A stretch of DNA of 64,000 bases from Legionella steelei (GCF_001468005.1 NZ_LNYY01000019.1:1201958-1265957); one strand, 5' to 3'. Positions 19,367 to 28,035 are shown, counted from the first letter of the stretch. Notes: a model not told the origin generated them from the letters alone. Made by a program: numbers and translations.

Positions 19367-19987
19367 CTAATCCGTACTCAACATCACTCGAATTCCCACA
19401 TAAACCAACAAGCCACCAAATATGCGGGTCAAAACAGTTTGAAAATTAGCCAAGGCTTTTCGAATATTATTTGCCTGCAGGAATAAAACTAATAAAGGCC
19501 AATAAATGGAAGATTCAACGATGAAAACCCCAGCAACTACAGCTTTATCACTAATTGATGCGTTAATTGAAACAAACTGGGTAAATAAGCTAAGTAAAAA
19601 AACTGCAAGTTTTGGATTTAAGGCATTACATAAAACCCCTTCAATATACGCTCTGGAAGCGGTTATCTCTTTTAATGAAGAACGATCCTGATGTATTTGG
19701 GTAGATTGTTTTGATTTTAAACCTTTTAATCCAAGATAAATTAAATAACCTGCACCTGCATATTTTATAGTCGTATAAAGAACAATGCTCTGAGTAATAA
19801 CGAAGGCTAGCCCTAAAATACAATAAGTTGCATGAAAAAAGCATCCAGTAACAATACCCAAAGCAGTGGCTAGAGCCTGACGTTTAGGATATAAAAGTGC
19901 ATTTTTTGTAACCAATATAAAATCTGGCCCTGGACTAATCATGCCAATAAAACAAATCACGGTTAAAAGTAATAAGCTAATATTCAT
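19367..19987 (-). CDS. LysE/RhtB-family amino-acid exporter
   Basis: Inner-membrane exporter of amino acids or homoserine-lactone-like compounds. The protein has 206 aa with about six helices. The N-terminal family motif GMISPGPDFILVTKNAL is clear, with GLKGLKSK in the cytoplasmic loop. First gene of a two-gene unit with the D-threonine-aldolase-like enzyme (19-bp gap), which suggests a linked substrate. Substrate specificity cannot be assigned. Confidence 0.88.
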   Translation of the reverse strand: MNISLLLLTVICFIGMISPGPDFILVTKNALLYPKRQALATALGIVTGCFFHATYCILGLAFVITQSIVLYTTIKYAGAGYLIYLGLKGLKSKQSTQIHQDRSSLKEITASRAYIEGVLCNALNPKLAVFLLSLFTQFVSINASISDKAVVAGVFIVESSIYWPLLVLFLQANNIRKALANFQTVLTRIFGGLLVYVGIRVMLSTD

Positions 19988-20145
19988 AATCGCTATAAAA
20001 TAAAATATTTTCCGATTGATACCAATTTTAATTCAATACCCATGTTACGTCCATTCATGAGCATTCGTTACAAGAGGTGGGCTCCATTAAAACGCCACGG
20101 TTTCCACCTCCACTACCGATGACAAAATGTTGTTTTGTACTCTTC

Positions 20146-21531
20146 TTAACTCTTGAATGTGGGGCTCCCAGTTGAATTTTCAATGGACTCATGCATCTCC
20201 ATTTTAGGTAATTTCTTAAACATATCATCATAGATGATCTGTGTTCTACTTCCAGGATTACTACCCGCGTATTGTTTTACTGTATCCCAACTACATTTTC
20301 CTTCGGCTATCATCCCATGCATAGTACTCCAAGTAATTCTTTGGTTCTGATAAGCTTCGTTATGTCGCTTGACAAATTCCGCATAGAGTTTGAATGGAGG
20401 CTCATTCCCTTTTAATGGCACTGCGGCAGCGGTTGGTAATTCGGGACTATCCATACTTCCTTCTTGACGACGGCTGTATTTGCGCGTGACTAATCGTTCA
20501 ATGATAAAAGCTGCGTCACTCTGTCTACCAAAAAGCTGGCGCAACGCGCTTCCCCAAGAATGATCTACATAAATTATGTTGTACAATGCACTGTCAACCA
20601 CATGGCATCGGTGTACAAAAGGATCAACCAATTTGGGCCTGGAATCCATATAATTATCAATTTCTTTGAGTAAATCACTACGTTTGTCGGCCAATAATTG
20701 ACATAGAGCCTCACTTCGAGGGGGTTCTGCTCCACTACAAAGCAACATAGCAACACCTCGAAGTAAATCTTTATTATTGCGGTCACGAGCCAAGCGCTTA
20801 CAGAGCGCTTCTATTGCATTACTGCCTGTTTTCTCATCTTCCTCAGGACAACTTTCCGCTTCCAACTTCAAGTCTTTTACTGGAGATTCATCCAATAAAG
20901 CTTCAAGAGCCTTTATTTTACCTTTTCGTGCCGCTAAGAGCAGCGGAGTATCTTTCCTCACCCCCACAGGATTAGCCACATCAGCACCAGCTCTTACTAA
21001 ATTAATCACTCCAGAAGTAAAATCCAATACTATAGATTGATGTAGCGGTTGAAAAGGAATACGGGCTTCTTTAAAGCGAGTCGTTGCATTTACATCGGGA
21101 TGGCACATTAAAATTTTTATTAATAATTCACGCTTTTTGGTAGGTAATGCTAAAGACAATAAAGTACGTCCATCTTCATCGCGTTTATTGACATCAAATG
21201 CATGAGTATCCAAAAGATGGAGAGCCAGTTGAATTTTGCCGGTTGTAATTGCTTGATGCAAGGGCAGGCCAATGTTTTTATCCTGAACTTTACTTAGTAT
21301 AAAATCAATAAATTCAGTCAAATCAGAAGGGATTTCCCTGTCAACAGAACCTACATTTTTTCTCTTGTGTTGTTGAATCAAATAATTCAAGACAGTCATT
21401 TGAACACCACCCTTCATCCAGAATGGATGCTCAAGATAACTCTTATCGATTAGCAGCTTCTGTTCAATAAACTCTTTGAATCCTTCTAGTCCTAATTTTA
21501 GAGCTGCATTTATTTCCATGATCAATTCCAT
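20146..21531 (-). CDS. Ankyrin-repeat protein, probable Dot/Icm effector (LegA12/AnkC-like)
   Basis: Protein of 461 aa with about four ankyrin units in residues 85-215: LPLHQAITTGKIQLALHLL, DEDGRTLLSLAL, PLHQSIV...VINLVRAGADV and DTPLLLAARKGKIKALEALL. The C-terminal half has no recognised domain. The tail (MEMHESIENSTGSPTFKS) is acidic then rich in small polar residues, as in Dot/Icm substrates. No signal peptide or membrane helix is seen. ATG 21531 is preceded by AGGGGA; ATG 21519 is an alternative. From memory, L. pneumophila carries the ankyrin effector legA12/ankC near trmB and rpoN; the length and fold fit, but identity needs alignment. Confidence 0.75.
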   Translation of the reverse strand: MELIMEINAALKLGLEGFKEFIEQKLLIDKSYLEHPFWMKGGVQMTVLNYLIQQHKRKNVGSVDREIPSDLTEFIDFILSKVQDKNIGLPLHQAITTGKIQLALHLLDTHAFDVNKRDEDGRTLLSLALPTKKRELLIKILMCHPDVNATTRFKEARIPFQPLHQSIVLDFTSGVINLVRAGADVANPVGVRKDTPLLLAARKGKIKALEALLDESPVKDLKLEAESCPEEDEKTGSNAIEALCKRLARDRNNKDLLRGVAMLLCSGAEPPRSEALCQLLADKRSDLLKEIDNYMDSRPKLVDPFVHRCHVVDSALYNIIYVDHSWGSALRQLFGRQSDAAFIIERLVTRKYSRRQEGSMDSPELPTAAAVPLKGNEPPFKLYAEFVKRHNEAYQNQRITWSTMHGMIAEGKCSWDTVKQYAGSNPGSRTQIIYDDMFKKLPKMEMHESIENSTGSPTFKS

Positions 21532-21662
21532 ATTACGTCCCCTGTAGTGTTACTTCCGGATTTATATTACACATTGGACAATAGAAGATCAAAAGATTAG
21601 TTAAAATTTCTACAACGCTAATTTTTAAAAGAACTGTTTAATCGTATGATTTATATTACAAA

Positions 21663-22346
21663 TTAAGATAATCCATCCCGCTTCGTGAAAATTAAATCCC
21701 ATACACCATGTCCTAAACGTTCACCACGTTGCTCAAATTTTGTAAGTGGTCGTGATAAAGGTCTGGGAGAATAGCCACCCTCTTCCTGTGAGTTCTTCAA
21801 AGCAGGCTCTGTAGATAAAACATCCAATATATGCTCAGCATATTCTTGCCAATCAGTAGCACAATGAATAAACCCACCTGGTTTCAATTTTTGTATTAAT
21901 AATTGGATAAATTCTTTCTGGATCAAACGTCTTTTATGATGACGTTTTTTATGCCAGGGATCTGGAAAAAAAATTTGTACTCCAGCAAGTGAGTTATCTA
22001 GCAATTGTTTACGAAATACTTCAACGGCATCATGGGCCACAATACGTACATTAGATAACTGTTGCTCATGTAAATCAGCAGCCAAACTACCCACACCCGC
22101 AAGATGAACCTCTATACCGATATAGTTACATGTAGGATTATTTTTAGCCATGGTCAACAAAGATGCTCCCATGCCAAAACCTATTTCAACTACTGTATCT
22201 GCATTACGTGCAAATTCACCAACTAAGCTCCAGGGATTATCATCCACAGTAAGTTCATAATCTTTAAGCCAAAGCTCCAACCCCTGGCGCTGTCGATTAC
22301 TCACACGGCCAGCCCGTAAAACATAACTTTTTATTCGGCGTTGCAT
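21663..22346 (-). CDS. trmB: tRNA (guanine-N7-)-methyltransferase TrmB
   Basis: SAM-dependent enzyme making m7G46 in the variable loop of tRNA. The protein has 227 aa. The SAM-binding motif is VVEIGFGMGASLLTMA. The family signature FFPDPWHKKRHHKRR lies around residues 135-150. The C-terminus has the TKFEQRGERLGHGVWDL motif. A single gene, divergent from rpmB across a 164-bp spacer. Confidence 0.95.
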   Translation of the reverse strand: MQRRIKSYVLRAGRVSNRQRQGLELWLKDYELTVDDNPWSLVGEFARNADTVVEIGFGMGASLLTMAKNNPTCNYIGIEVHLAGVGSLAADLHEQQLSNVRIVAHDAVEVFRKQLLDNSLAGVQIFFPDPWHKKRHHKRRLIQKEFIQLLIQKLKPGGFIHCATDWQEYAEHILDVLSTEPALKNSQEEGGYSPRPLSRPLTKFEQRGERLGHGVWDLIFTKRDGLS

Positions 22347-22399
22347 AAATCACACTCATCATTTTGTCAAAGTCGGAATTATATGTTCTTACAAAAATC

Positions 22400-22428
22400 T
22401 TGCAACTAATGCATTTTTTTGATATAAA
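22400..22428 (+). promoter_or_regulatory. Strong sigma-70-type promoter of rpmB-rpmG
   Basis: TTGCAA (22400-22405) and TATAAA (22423-22428) are separated by exactly 17 bp. Transcription would start near 22435, leaving a leader of about 75 nt before rpmB. Confidence 0.7.
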
Positions 22429-22510
22429 ACCGCTCTTGTATTTCACATCCGGCTATTTGCCCAGAATTTTACAAAGACAAGCAACTTAAAACCTATTTTG
22501 GAGTAACACA

Positions 22511-22747
22511 ATGTCTAGAGTATGTCAGGTAACTGGCAAGCGACCCATGACTGGTAATAAAGTGTCGCACGCTAACAACAAAACTAAAAGACGCTTTCTG
22601 CCGAATATTCAGAACCACAGTTTCTGGGTTGAAGAAGAAAAACGATTTGTCACATTAAAACTCAGTACCAAAGGTATGCGTATTGTAGACAAATTAGGTA
22701 TAAAAGCAGTTCTGGATAAACTCAGAGCTAACGGCGAAAAAGTATAA
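22511..22747 (+). CDS. rpmB: 50S ribosomal protein L28
   Basis: Large-subunit ribosomal protein of 78 aa, the usual size. It begins [20 protein letters not shown] and contains the [17 protein letters not shown] segment. There is one Cys near the N-terminus and no zinc-finger pair. GGAG lies ahead of the ATG. It is followed 15 bp later by rpmG. Confidence 0.98.
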   Translation: MSRVCQVTGKRPMTGNKVSHANNKTKRRFLPNIQNHSFWVEEEKRFVTLKLSTKGMRIVDKLGIKAVLDKLRANGEKV

Positions 22748-22762
22748 CTAAGGGGATAAACC

Positions 22763-22927
22763 ATGGCAGCCGTCACGATCAAAGTGAAAATGGAATCCAC
22801 AGCAGGAACTGGATACTATAAGACCACTACTAAAAACCCAAGAAACCATCCTGAAAAAATGGAACTGATGATGTACGATCCTAAAGTACGTAAGCATGTT
22901 CTGTTCAAAGAGAAAAAAGTAAAATAA
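22763..22927 (+). CDS. rpmG: 50S ribosomal protein L33
   Basis: Ribosomal protein of 54 aa, starting [17 protein letters not shown]. It has the [18 protein letters not shown] and [13 protein letters not shown] segments. No CxxC pairs are present, so it is the zinc-free (C-minus) form. AGGGGA precedes the ATG. rpmB-rpmG is a conserved two-gene operon. Confidence 0.97.
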   Translation: MAAVTIKVKMESTAGTGYYKTTTKNPRNHPEKMELMMYDPKVRKHVLFKEKKVK

Positions 22928-22935
22928 GGTGTTCA

Positions 22936-22952
22936 GCCCCATTACTTGGGGC
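22936..22952 (+). terminator. Possible terminator stem after rpmG
   Basis: GCCCC-attactt-GGGGC lies 9 bp after rpmG. A run of ten T follows only about 24 bp further on, so termination here is plausible but not canonical. Confidence 0.45.
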
Positions 22953-23230
22953 CACACTTCATGTCGTTTTATATTTTTTTTTTGCCTAAGCTCATTTCTA
23001 AGCAGCTCATATTTTAATTGCTCTACCCAACAGATTTAATTAATGAGTTATTCATTGAGAATTCATTAATTTATGTCGTAACGATTTAACCTCACCCTAC
23101 TCTCTAAATATCAGTAGCTAAAATGCAGTTTTTTTCAAGGCTTACGCCTAAAATAACGCGTAGATACTGGATTATCCTTACGAATCGTTTAAACTGATAG
23201 TAAATAGCAATGAATACAAAGAGGATTTGC
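22953..23230 (+). other. AT-rich leader region of rpoN
   Basis: The non-coding stretch between rpmG and rpoN, including the hairpin above, is about 300 bp. It contains a T10 tract and a perfect 9-bp inverted repeat (AATTAATGA at 23038-23046 and TCATTAATT at 23063-23071, 16-base loop). No convincing ORF or RNA gene was seen. lptB, which often precedes rpoN, is absent. Confidence 0.5.
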
Positions 23231-24631
23231 ATGAAACCATCATTGCAACTAAGTATCGGACAGCATTTAACACTAACCCCACAGTTACAACAAGCAATAA
23301 GACTGTTGCAATTATCAACGATTGACTTACAACAAGAAATTCAACTCATTGTTGAATCAAATCCAATGCTTGAAGCAACGCCCAACGAAGATAAAGGAGA
23401 GTTCGAAGCCAATGAGGCAGAACATCTCCATAACGACGAATCGTACGATTTTCAATGGTCAGAACTGTATCAAAGTTCAGGTAAGCGCACTACTTTTGAA
23501 GATAATGATTATAATTTTGATAACTTGCATTGCACCACAACTAATTTACAAGATCATCTAAGATGGCAACTTGAACTGTCTCCCATGAGTGATATAGACA
23601 GGGCGATAGCAACTACGATTATCGATGCAGTGAATAGTGATGGATTCCTAACGATGAGTATTACTGAATTACATGCAAGCCTCACAAGTGACACTCATCC
23701 GCTGGATTTAGATGAAATAGAAGCCGTACGCCATCGCTTACAATTATTTGATCCCGTAGGCTGTGCTTCTGTGAGTCTCGCAGAAACACTACTGGTACAA
23801 CTAGAGCAGCTGCCTTTAGGTGCAGAAAACTTGGCATTAACTAAAAAGATTATTGCTGAAGATATTGAATTACTAGCCCAGCATAATTATAGACAGCTCA
23901 TGAAAAATCATCAAATTAGCGAAAAAACAGTTGATGATGTATTGAAAACAATTCAAGGATTAAACCCCAAACCAGGTAACTTAATTCATGAAGACATTAC
24001 CGAATACATTATTCCCGATTTAACTGTAAAAAAAGTTAACCACAAGTGGAGAGTGCAACTCAATCAAAGCGTACTCCCCCATCTAAGCATTAATAACCAA
24101 TATGCATCTCTAATTCAACGAGCCGATAATAGTGCCGACAATCAATTTCTAAAAAATAACTTACAAGAAGCACGTTGGTTTTTAAAAAGTATTCAGAGCC
24201 GTCAAGAAACACTGCTTAAAGTAGCCACTTGCATTATGGAATACCAACAAGGATTCTTAGAATATGGTGATGAAGCAATGAAACCATTAATTCTCAATGA
24301 TGTTGCTTCTGCTCTCGATATGCATGAGTCCACCATTTCGCGTGTCACCACACAAAAATTTATACATACTCCCCGAGGAGTATTTGAACTTAAATACTTT
24401 TTCTCAAGTCATGTTAATACAAATGCTGGAGATGAGTGCTCCTCAACTGCCATACGGGCAGTGATAAAAAAATTAATTTCTGCGGAGAATAGAAAAAAAC
24501 CATTAAGTGACAGTAAAATTACCCAATTACTGGAAGAGCAGGGTATTAAAGTAGCAAGACGAACCGTAGCAAAATATCGTGAAGCAATGGGAATTGCTCC
24601 ATCTAATGAAAGAAAAACAATTCGTAATTAA
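23231..24631 (+). CDS. rpoN: RNA polymerase sigma-54 factor RpoN
   Basis: Alternative sigma factor recognising -24/-12 promoters with AAA+ activators; in Legionella it serves flagellar and other genes. From ATG 23231 the product is 466 aa. GAGGA lies five bases upstream, and the N-terminus MKPSLQLSIGQHLTLTPQLQ fits the family, so the ATG seven codons earlier is rejected. Region I is Gln/Leu-rich, followed by an acidic linker and the core-binding domain. The DNA-binding region ends with the RpoN box ARRTVAKYRE. It is followed by hpf. Confidence 0.96.
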   Translation: MKPSLQLSIGQHLTLTPQLQQAIRLLQLSTIDLQQEIQLIVESNPMLEATPNEDKGEFEANEAEHLHNDESYDFQWSELYQSSGKRTTFEDNDYNFDNLHCTTTNLQDHLRWQLELSPMSDIDRAIATTIIDAVNSDGFLTMSITELHASLTSDTHPLDLDEIEAVRHRLQLFDPVGCASVSLAETLLVQLEQLPLGAENLALTKKIIAEDIELLAQHNYRQLMKNHQISEKTVDDVLKTIQGLNPKPGNLIHEDITEYIIPDLTVKKVNHKWRVQLNQSVLPHLSINNQYASLIQRADNSADNQFLKNNLQEARWFLKSIQSRQETLLKVATCIMEYQQGFLEYGDEAMKPLILNDVASALDMHESTISRVTTQKFIHTPRGVFELKYFFSSHVNTNAGDECSSTAIRAVIKKLISAENRKKPLSDSKITQLLEEQGIKVARRTVAKYREAMGIAPSNERKTIRN

Positions 24632-24678
24632 TTAAGAATCATGATCCTATCATGGTTCTATGTAACTAGGAGAATTTT

Positions 24679-24969
24679 ATGCAAATTAACATCACTGGAC
24701 ATCATATTGATGTTACTCCTGCACTCAGAGCATTTACCGAAGAAAAATTCGATAAGCTGGAGCGTCACTTTGATCACATCACATCCATCAATGTGGTATT
24801 GAATGTAGAAAAATTGCGTCAAATTGCTGAAGCTACTGTTCATGTAACTAAAGGTGAACTGCATGCAAGCGCAGAATCTGAAGATTTATATACTGCAATC
24901 GATACTTTGATTGACAAGTTAGAACGTCAACTGAGTAAGCACAAAGAAAAAAATCAACATCATGCTTAA
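24679..24969 (+). CDS. hpf: Ribosome hibernation promoting factor Hpf
   Basis: Short Hpf (96 aa) that binds the 30S decoding region and helps form inactive 100S ribosomes in stationary phase. Sequence features are MQINITGHHIDVTPALRAF at the start, then KLERHFDHI and HASAESEDLYTAIDTLIDKLERQL, with a basic tail. It lacks the long C-terminal dimerisation domain. AGGAGA precedes the ATG. The rpoN-hpf order is conserved. Confidence 0.94.
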   Translation: MQINITGHHIDVTPALRAFTEEKFDKLERHFDHITSINVVLNVEKLRQIAEATVHVTKGELHASAESEDLYTAIDTLIDKLERQLSKHKEKNQHHA

Positions 24970-25086
24970 TAAATAAGCTTATACAGTAGCTTTGTAGGCG
25001 GCAAAGCTTATCCTAAATCTTCTTAGGATCAACTTTGCTGCACTTAGCTACACTTATAACCTGATTCGTGGTAGATTTGTGACGCT

Positions 25087-25356
25087 ATGATTAAAACTAA
25101 AATTAAAATAATTAATAAGCTGGGCTTACATGCACGTGCTTCGGCAAAATTTGTTTCTACTGCAGCACGATTTCAAAGCCAAATTGATGTAACCAGCAAC
25201 TCACAAACCGTTAATGGAAAAAGCATTATGGGTGTCATGATGCTCGCAGCCAATAAAGGTAGTGAGCTCATTATGGAAATAGATGGTCCTGATGAAGTGC
25301 AAATGAACGAAGCCTTAACTCTTTTAATTAATAATTATTTTGGTGAAGGTGAATAA
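25087..25356 (+). CDS. ptsO: HPr-family phosphocarrier protein (NPr-like)
   Basis: Small phosphocarrier of the PTS/PTSNtr system, 89 aa. The phosphorylated His is H15 in KLGLHARAS. Ser46 in NGKSIMGVMML is also present, so HPr-kinase-type control is chemically possible. Its place after rpoN-hpf marks it as the ptsO (NPr) position, but ptsN and rapZ, which normally lie between hpf and ptsO, are missing. The 117-bp gap holds only short inverted repeats such as TCCTAA-atctt-cTTAGGA. Whether it acts as HPr or NPr is not settled by sequence. Confidence 0.88.
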   Translation: MIKTKIKIINKLGLHARASAKFVSTAARFQSQIDVTSNSQTVNGKSIMGVMMLAANKGSELIMEIDGPDEVQMNEALTLLINNYFGEGE

Positions 25357-25367
25357 TTAGGATTGAA

Positions 25368-25389
25368 TTTCAAAATTTTCTTTTTGAAA
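25368..25389. terminator. AT-rich bidirectional terminator candidate
   Basis: TTTCAAAA and TTTTGAAA arms (8 bp) enclose a 6-base T-rich loop between the convergent ptsO and pssA genes. Stability is low. Confidence 0.4.
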
Positions 25390-25415
25390 TCAACCCTAAC
25401 GTCATTGGATTTTCG

Positions 25416-26165
25416 TTACAGTTTATCATTACTAATTTCTTTGGACTTTTTCTTTCTCATTTTTTGCAGAGCAAGTAACGTCATCAATAATCCAGATAAA
25501 GCGTAAATAGTAAAGCCAACAAATAAAACTAATGAAGGATTAGCTGCAATGGCTACAAATAAAATAATCATCACCAAAACATAAATGAATGGAACTTTGC
25601 CCTTAAAATCTACTTCCTTAAAACTATAATAACGAAAGTTAGAAACCATTAATCCTGAAGCAATTAATGATAAAATCGCAGCCAATATGGCAACAAATAT
25701 ATTCTGCCAATCGTGTTGATAGCATAACCAAGAAAAAGAAGCCATAACTGCTGCCGCAGGAGGGCAAGGTAAGCCCTGAAAATATCGTTTATCAGCTATT
25801 TCAAGCTGAGTATTAAAGCGAGCTAATCGTAAAGCAACAGCAGCAGTATAAACAAAAGCTACCAGCCAGCCGACTTTCCCTAATTGGCTCAAAATCAAAT
25901 TATACATGAGTAATGATGGCGCAACCCCAAATGTAACCATATCCGATAAACTATCATATTCGGCGCCAAATTCAGTTTGTGTATTCGTTAAGCGTGCAAT
26001 TCGCCCATCGAGCCCATCTGCAATCATACCAATAAATATCGCGATAATGGACGCCTCAAACTGCCCTTTCATTGAGGCAACAAGAGAATAAAATGCTGCG
26101 AACAAGCTGGCCGTTGTAAATAAATTGGGCAGCAAATAAATGCCAGAATGACTTTCTTTTTCCAT
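25416..26165 (-). CDS. pssA: CDP-diacylglycerol-serine O-phosphatidyltransferase PssA
   Basis: Membrane enzyme making phosphatidylserine, precursor of phosphatidylethanolamine, from CDP-DAG and serine. The protein has 249 aa with about seven helices. The CDP-alcohol phosphotransferase motif D-G-x2-D-G-x-A-R-x8-G-x3-D-x3-D is present (DGLDGRIARL, then FGAEYDSLSD). The N-terminus IYLLPNLFTTASLFAAF is typical of the Gram-positive/PssA membrane type. It uses CdsA product from the 5.6-kb cluster. Single gene, convergent with ptsO. Confidence 0.92.
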   Translation of the reverse strand: MEKESHSGIYLLPNLFTTASLFAAFYSLVASMKGQFEASIIAIFIGMIADGLDGRIARLTNTQTEFGAEYDSLSDMVTFGVAPSLLMYNLILSQLGKVGWLVAFVYTAAVALRLARFNTQLEIADKRYFQGLPCPPAAAVMASFSWLCYQHDWQNIFVAILAAILSLIASGLMVSNFRYYSFKEVDFKGKVPFIYVLVMIILFVAIAANPSLVLFVGFTIYALSGLLMTLLALQKMRKKKSKEISNDKL

Positions 26166-26339
26166 TCCTAATAACCTTCAAAAAAATACCAAATAGAATA
26201 TGTTGACATAATAGGGATAAAAATTAATTTTGAAAACCAAATTTAACACAAATTTATTTTTACAAAATGAATAAATTTCCGTACAGCACCCATCATATGA
26301 TGATATACTTGGCACTCTGTATTTATATTGCATAAACAT

Positions 26340-26621
26340 ATGGCAACAGCTGAAAGCAAGACAATTATCATAGAAGGAATAACCTCCCAAGGAAAAACCT
26401 TTCGTCCCAGCGATTGGGCAGAACGAATGAGTGGCTCGTTGGCAAGCTTTAAAAACAGTCGCATTCGTTACTCTCCATTATTAAGACCAAGCATGAATAG
26501 TGAAGGATACCAATGCGTTTTGCTGGATCCTAAACTTAAAGAATCAAGCCCCTTGTTGTACCAATCTATCCTTGATTTTGCCAAAGCAAATAACCTGAGA
26601 ATATGTGGAGAAGAAGATTAG
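26340..26621 (+). CDS. DUF3579 family protein
   Basis: Small soluble protein of 93 aa from ATG 26340. It matches my memory of the DUF3579 family in the segment IIIEGITSQGKTFRPSDWAERM and the later YSPLLRPSMNSEGYQCVLLDP. The function is unknown. A longer ORF using TTG 26328 is not favoured. It is convergent with dotV, with only 5 bp between the ends. Confidence 0.75.
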   Translation: MATAESKTIIIEGITSQGKTFRPSDWAERMSGSLASFKNSRIRYSPLLRPSMNSEGYQCVLLDPKLKESSPLLYQSILDFAKANNLRICGEED

Positions 26622-26626
26622 GATAT

Positions 26627-27169
26627 CTAAAATCCTGCGCTTGTTTTAACTGTCATAGTCCAAGTCGTCATAGTGCTCATCATATAATTTAACATCGCGA
26701 TGGTGTTGTCAAAATTCATTGCCAATATGCCCGCAATTATAAATACCAAACCTTTAGGCCCATGCTGGGTTCCTGGTTGGCTGGAATGTGCGACTAATAC
26801 ACTCCCACGTACAAACCACAATACTCCGGCAGTTCGAACTACTAATCCCATGGAGCTGAAAATATTTGACGGATTATATGATGTATAAGTTAATACATTC
26901 CCGGTACCAAAAGTAGTATTAGCCATAAGGTCTAAAGCAGAAGGTAAATACAGTAATGCAGCTCCCATTACTAAATACATCATTGGTGTATACATCTTTT
27001 CTTGTGATGAAGATTGGGCCCGGTGATCTGCAATTTTTCTGAGTTTGGCGATAGCGGTCATAAAAAATAAAATGCCTAAAATATACGCCCCACCAGTAAT
27101 TAAATGCTGCACAGGGTATAAAGAACGGCTAAGATTGCCTATAATTGCAATAAGATCTGGTGTATTCAT
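26627..27169 (-). CDS. dotV: Dot/Icm type IVB secretion membrane protein DotV (IcmC/DotE-like)
   Basis: Small polytopic inner-membrane protein of 180 aa related to IcmC/DotE of the Dot/Icm effector-export machine. It has four predicted helices: about 20-42 (LITGGAYILGILFFMTAIA), 63-82, 108-128 and 138-160. The family pattern of a Gly-rich first helix followed by AIAKLRKIADHR is visible. From memory, dotV is a paralogue of icmC/dotE that lies outside the two main dot/icm islands in L. pneumophila, which fits this isolated setting. TATAAT at 27176-27181 (minus strand) would give a very short leader. It could instead be icmC itself; context argues against that. Confidence 0.75.
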   Translation of the reverse strand: MNTPDLIAIIGNLSRSLYPVQHLITGGAYILGILFFMTAIAKLRKIADHRAQSSSQEKMYTPMMYLVMGAALLYLPSALDLMANTTFGTGNVLTYTSYNPSNIFSSMGLVVRTAGVLWFVRGSVLVAHSSQPGTQHGPKGLVFIIAGILAMNFDNTIAMLNYMMSTMTTWTMTVKTSAGF

Positions 27170-27221
27170 AATTTAATTATACGCCGTTAAAACTTGTAAT
27201 GCATAATTTTTTGCTTATTAT

Positions 27222-27240
27222 TAACCCTAATTAAGGGTTA
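27222..27240. promoter_or_regulatory. Palindromic operator candidate between dotV and the reductase gene
   Basis: TAACCCT-aatta-AGGGTTA is a perfect 7-bp inverted repeat. It ends inside a TATAAT (27239-27244) facing the reductase gene at 27276, so a bound dimer would cover the -10 box. It is also 40 bp upstream of the dotV -10 candidate. Confidence 0.5.
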
Positions 27241-27275
27241 TAATCTCAGATTTTTACAGTAAGTTGATATCCGCC

Positions 27276-28010
27276 ATGCAAATAAATACATTTCCCGTCA
27301 CTTTAAAAGAGTCTTTTATGATCTCTCCTAAAGTAAAACACTTCATTTTTACTTGTGAAGTATCCCCACATTTTAATTATCTACCTGGCCAATTTATTAC
27401 TGTTCATTTTGAACATCAAGGTAAAACATTAAAACGTAGTTATAGTATAGCTAATACGCCCAAACAAGATAATCAAATTGAACTCGCGGCAGGTTATTTT
27501 GAAAATGGACCAGGCACTGAGTTCCTTTATAATTTAAAACCTGGAGATACGATCCAGATTAGTGGTCCATATGGCAGATTAATTCTTAAAGATGAAATAC
27601 CTGGCCGACTTATCTTAGTTGCTACAAGTACTGGGATTACGCCCTATCGCTCAATGATTCAAGAACTTGGCATACTCATGGAGCAACACTCTGAATTAGA
27701 AGTGGTTATTTTGCAAGGAGTACAAAGACGAGAAGAAATTCTCTATGCCAATGAGTTCCATGCTTTTTCTCAGAAATATCCTAAAGTCATGTTCAAGCCT
27801 TACTTAAGTAGACAACCAGCACATGAGTTAAATGAAAATGAGTGCAGCGGTTATGTGCAACATGCTTTTCCTACGCTCAACCTGAATCCACAGCGCGACG
27901 TTGTTTATTTATGTGGAAATCCAAGTATGATTGACGAGGCGTTTAACTCGTTAAAAGAACAAGGCTTTGCGATGCAACACATTATTCGAGAAAAATATAT
28001 ATCTAGATAA
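27276..28010 (+). CDS. Ferredoxin-NADP+ reductase-like FAD/NAD(P)-binding protein
   Basis: Flavin reductase of the FNR superfamily, 244 aa. The FAD-binding motif is RSYSIANTP (RxYS-type), with PGQFITVHF before it. The NAD(P)-binding part has SGPYGRLIL, TSTGITPYRSMI and the terminal CGNPSMIDEAF. No iron-sulfur motif is present, so it needs a separate partner such as ferredoxin or flavodoxin. ATG 27276 is chosen over TTG 27264. It is followed 25 bp later by aldolase. It may be a redox enzyme of the Fpr type, but the partner is unknown. Confidence 0.82.
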   Translation: MQINTFPVTLKESFMISPKVKHFIFTCEVSPHFNYLPGQFITVHFEHQGKTLKRSYSIANTPKQDNQIELAAGYFENGPGTEFLYNLKPGDTIQISGPYGRLILKDEIPGRLILVATSTGITPYRSMIQELGILMEQHSELEVVILQGVQRREEILYANEFHAFSQKYPKVMFKPYLSRQPAHELNENECSGYVQHAFPTLNLNPQRDVVYLCGNPSMIDEAFNSLKEQGFAMQHIIREKYISR

Positions 28011-28035
28011 ATAACAAATCAGGAGCAAATACAAT

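Noticed and set aside
24970-25086. Remnant of ptsN or rapZ between hpf and ptsO
   Set aside because: Only 117 bp of short inverted repeats; no residual coding similarity visible.
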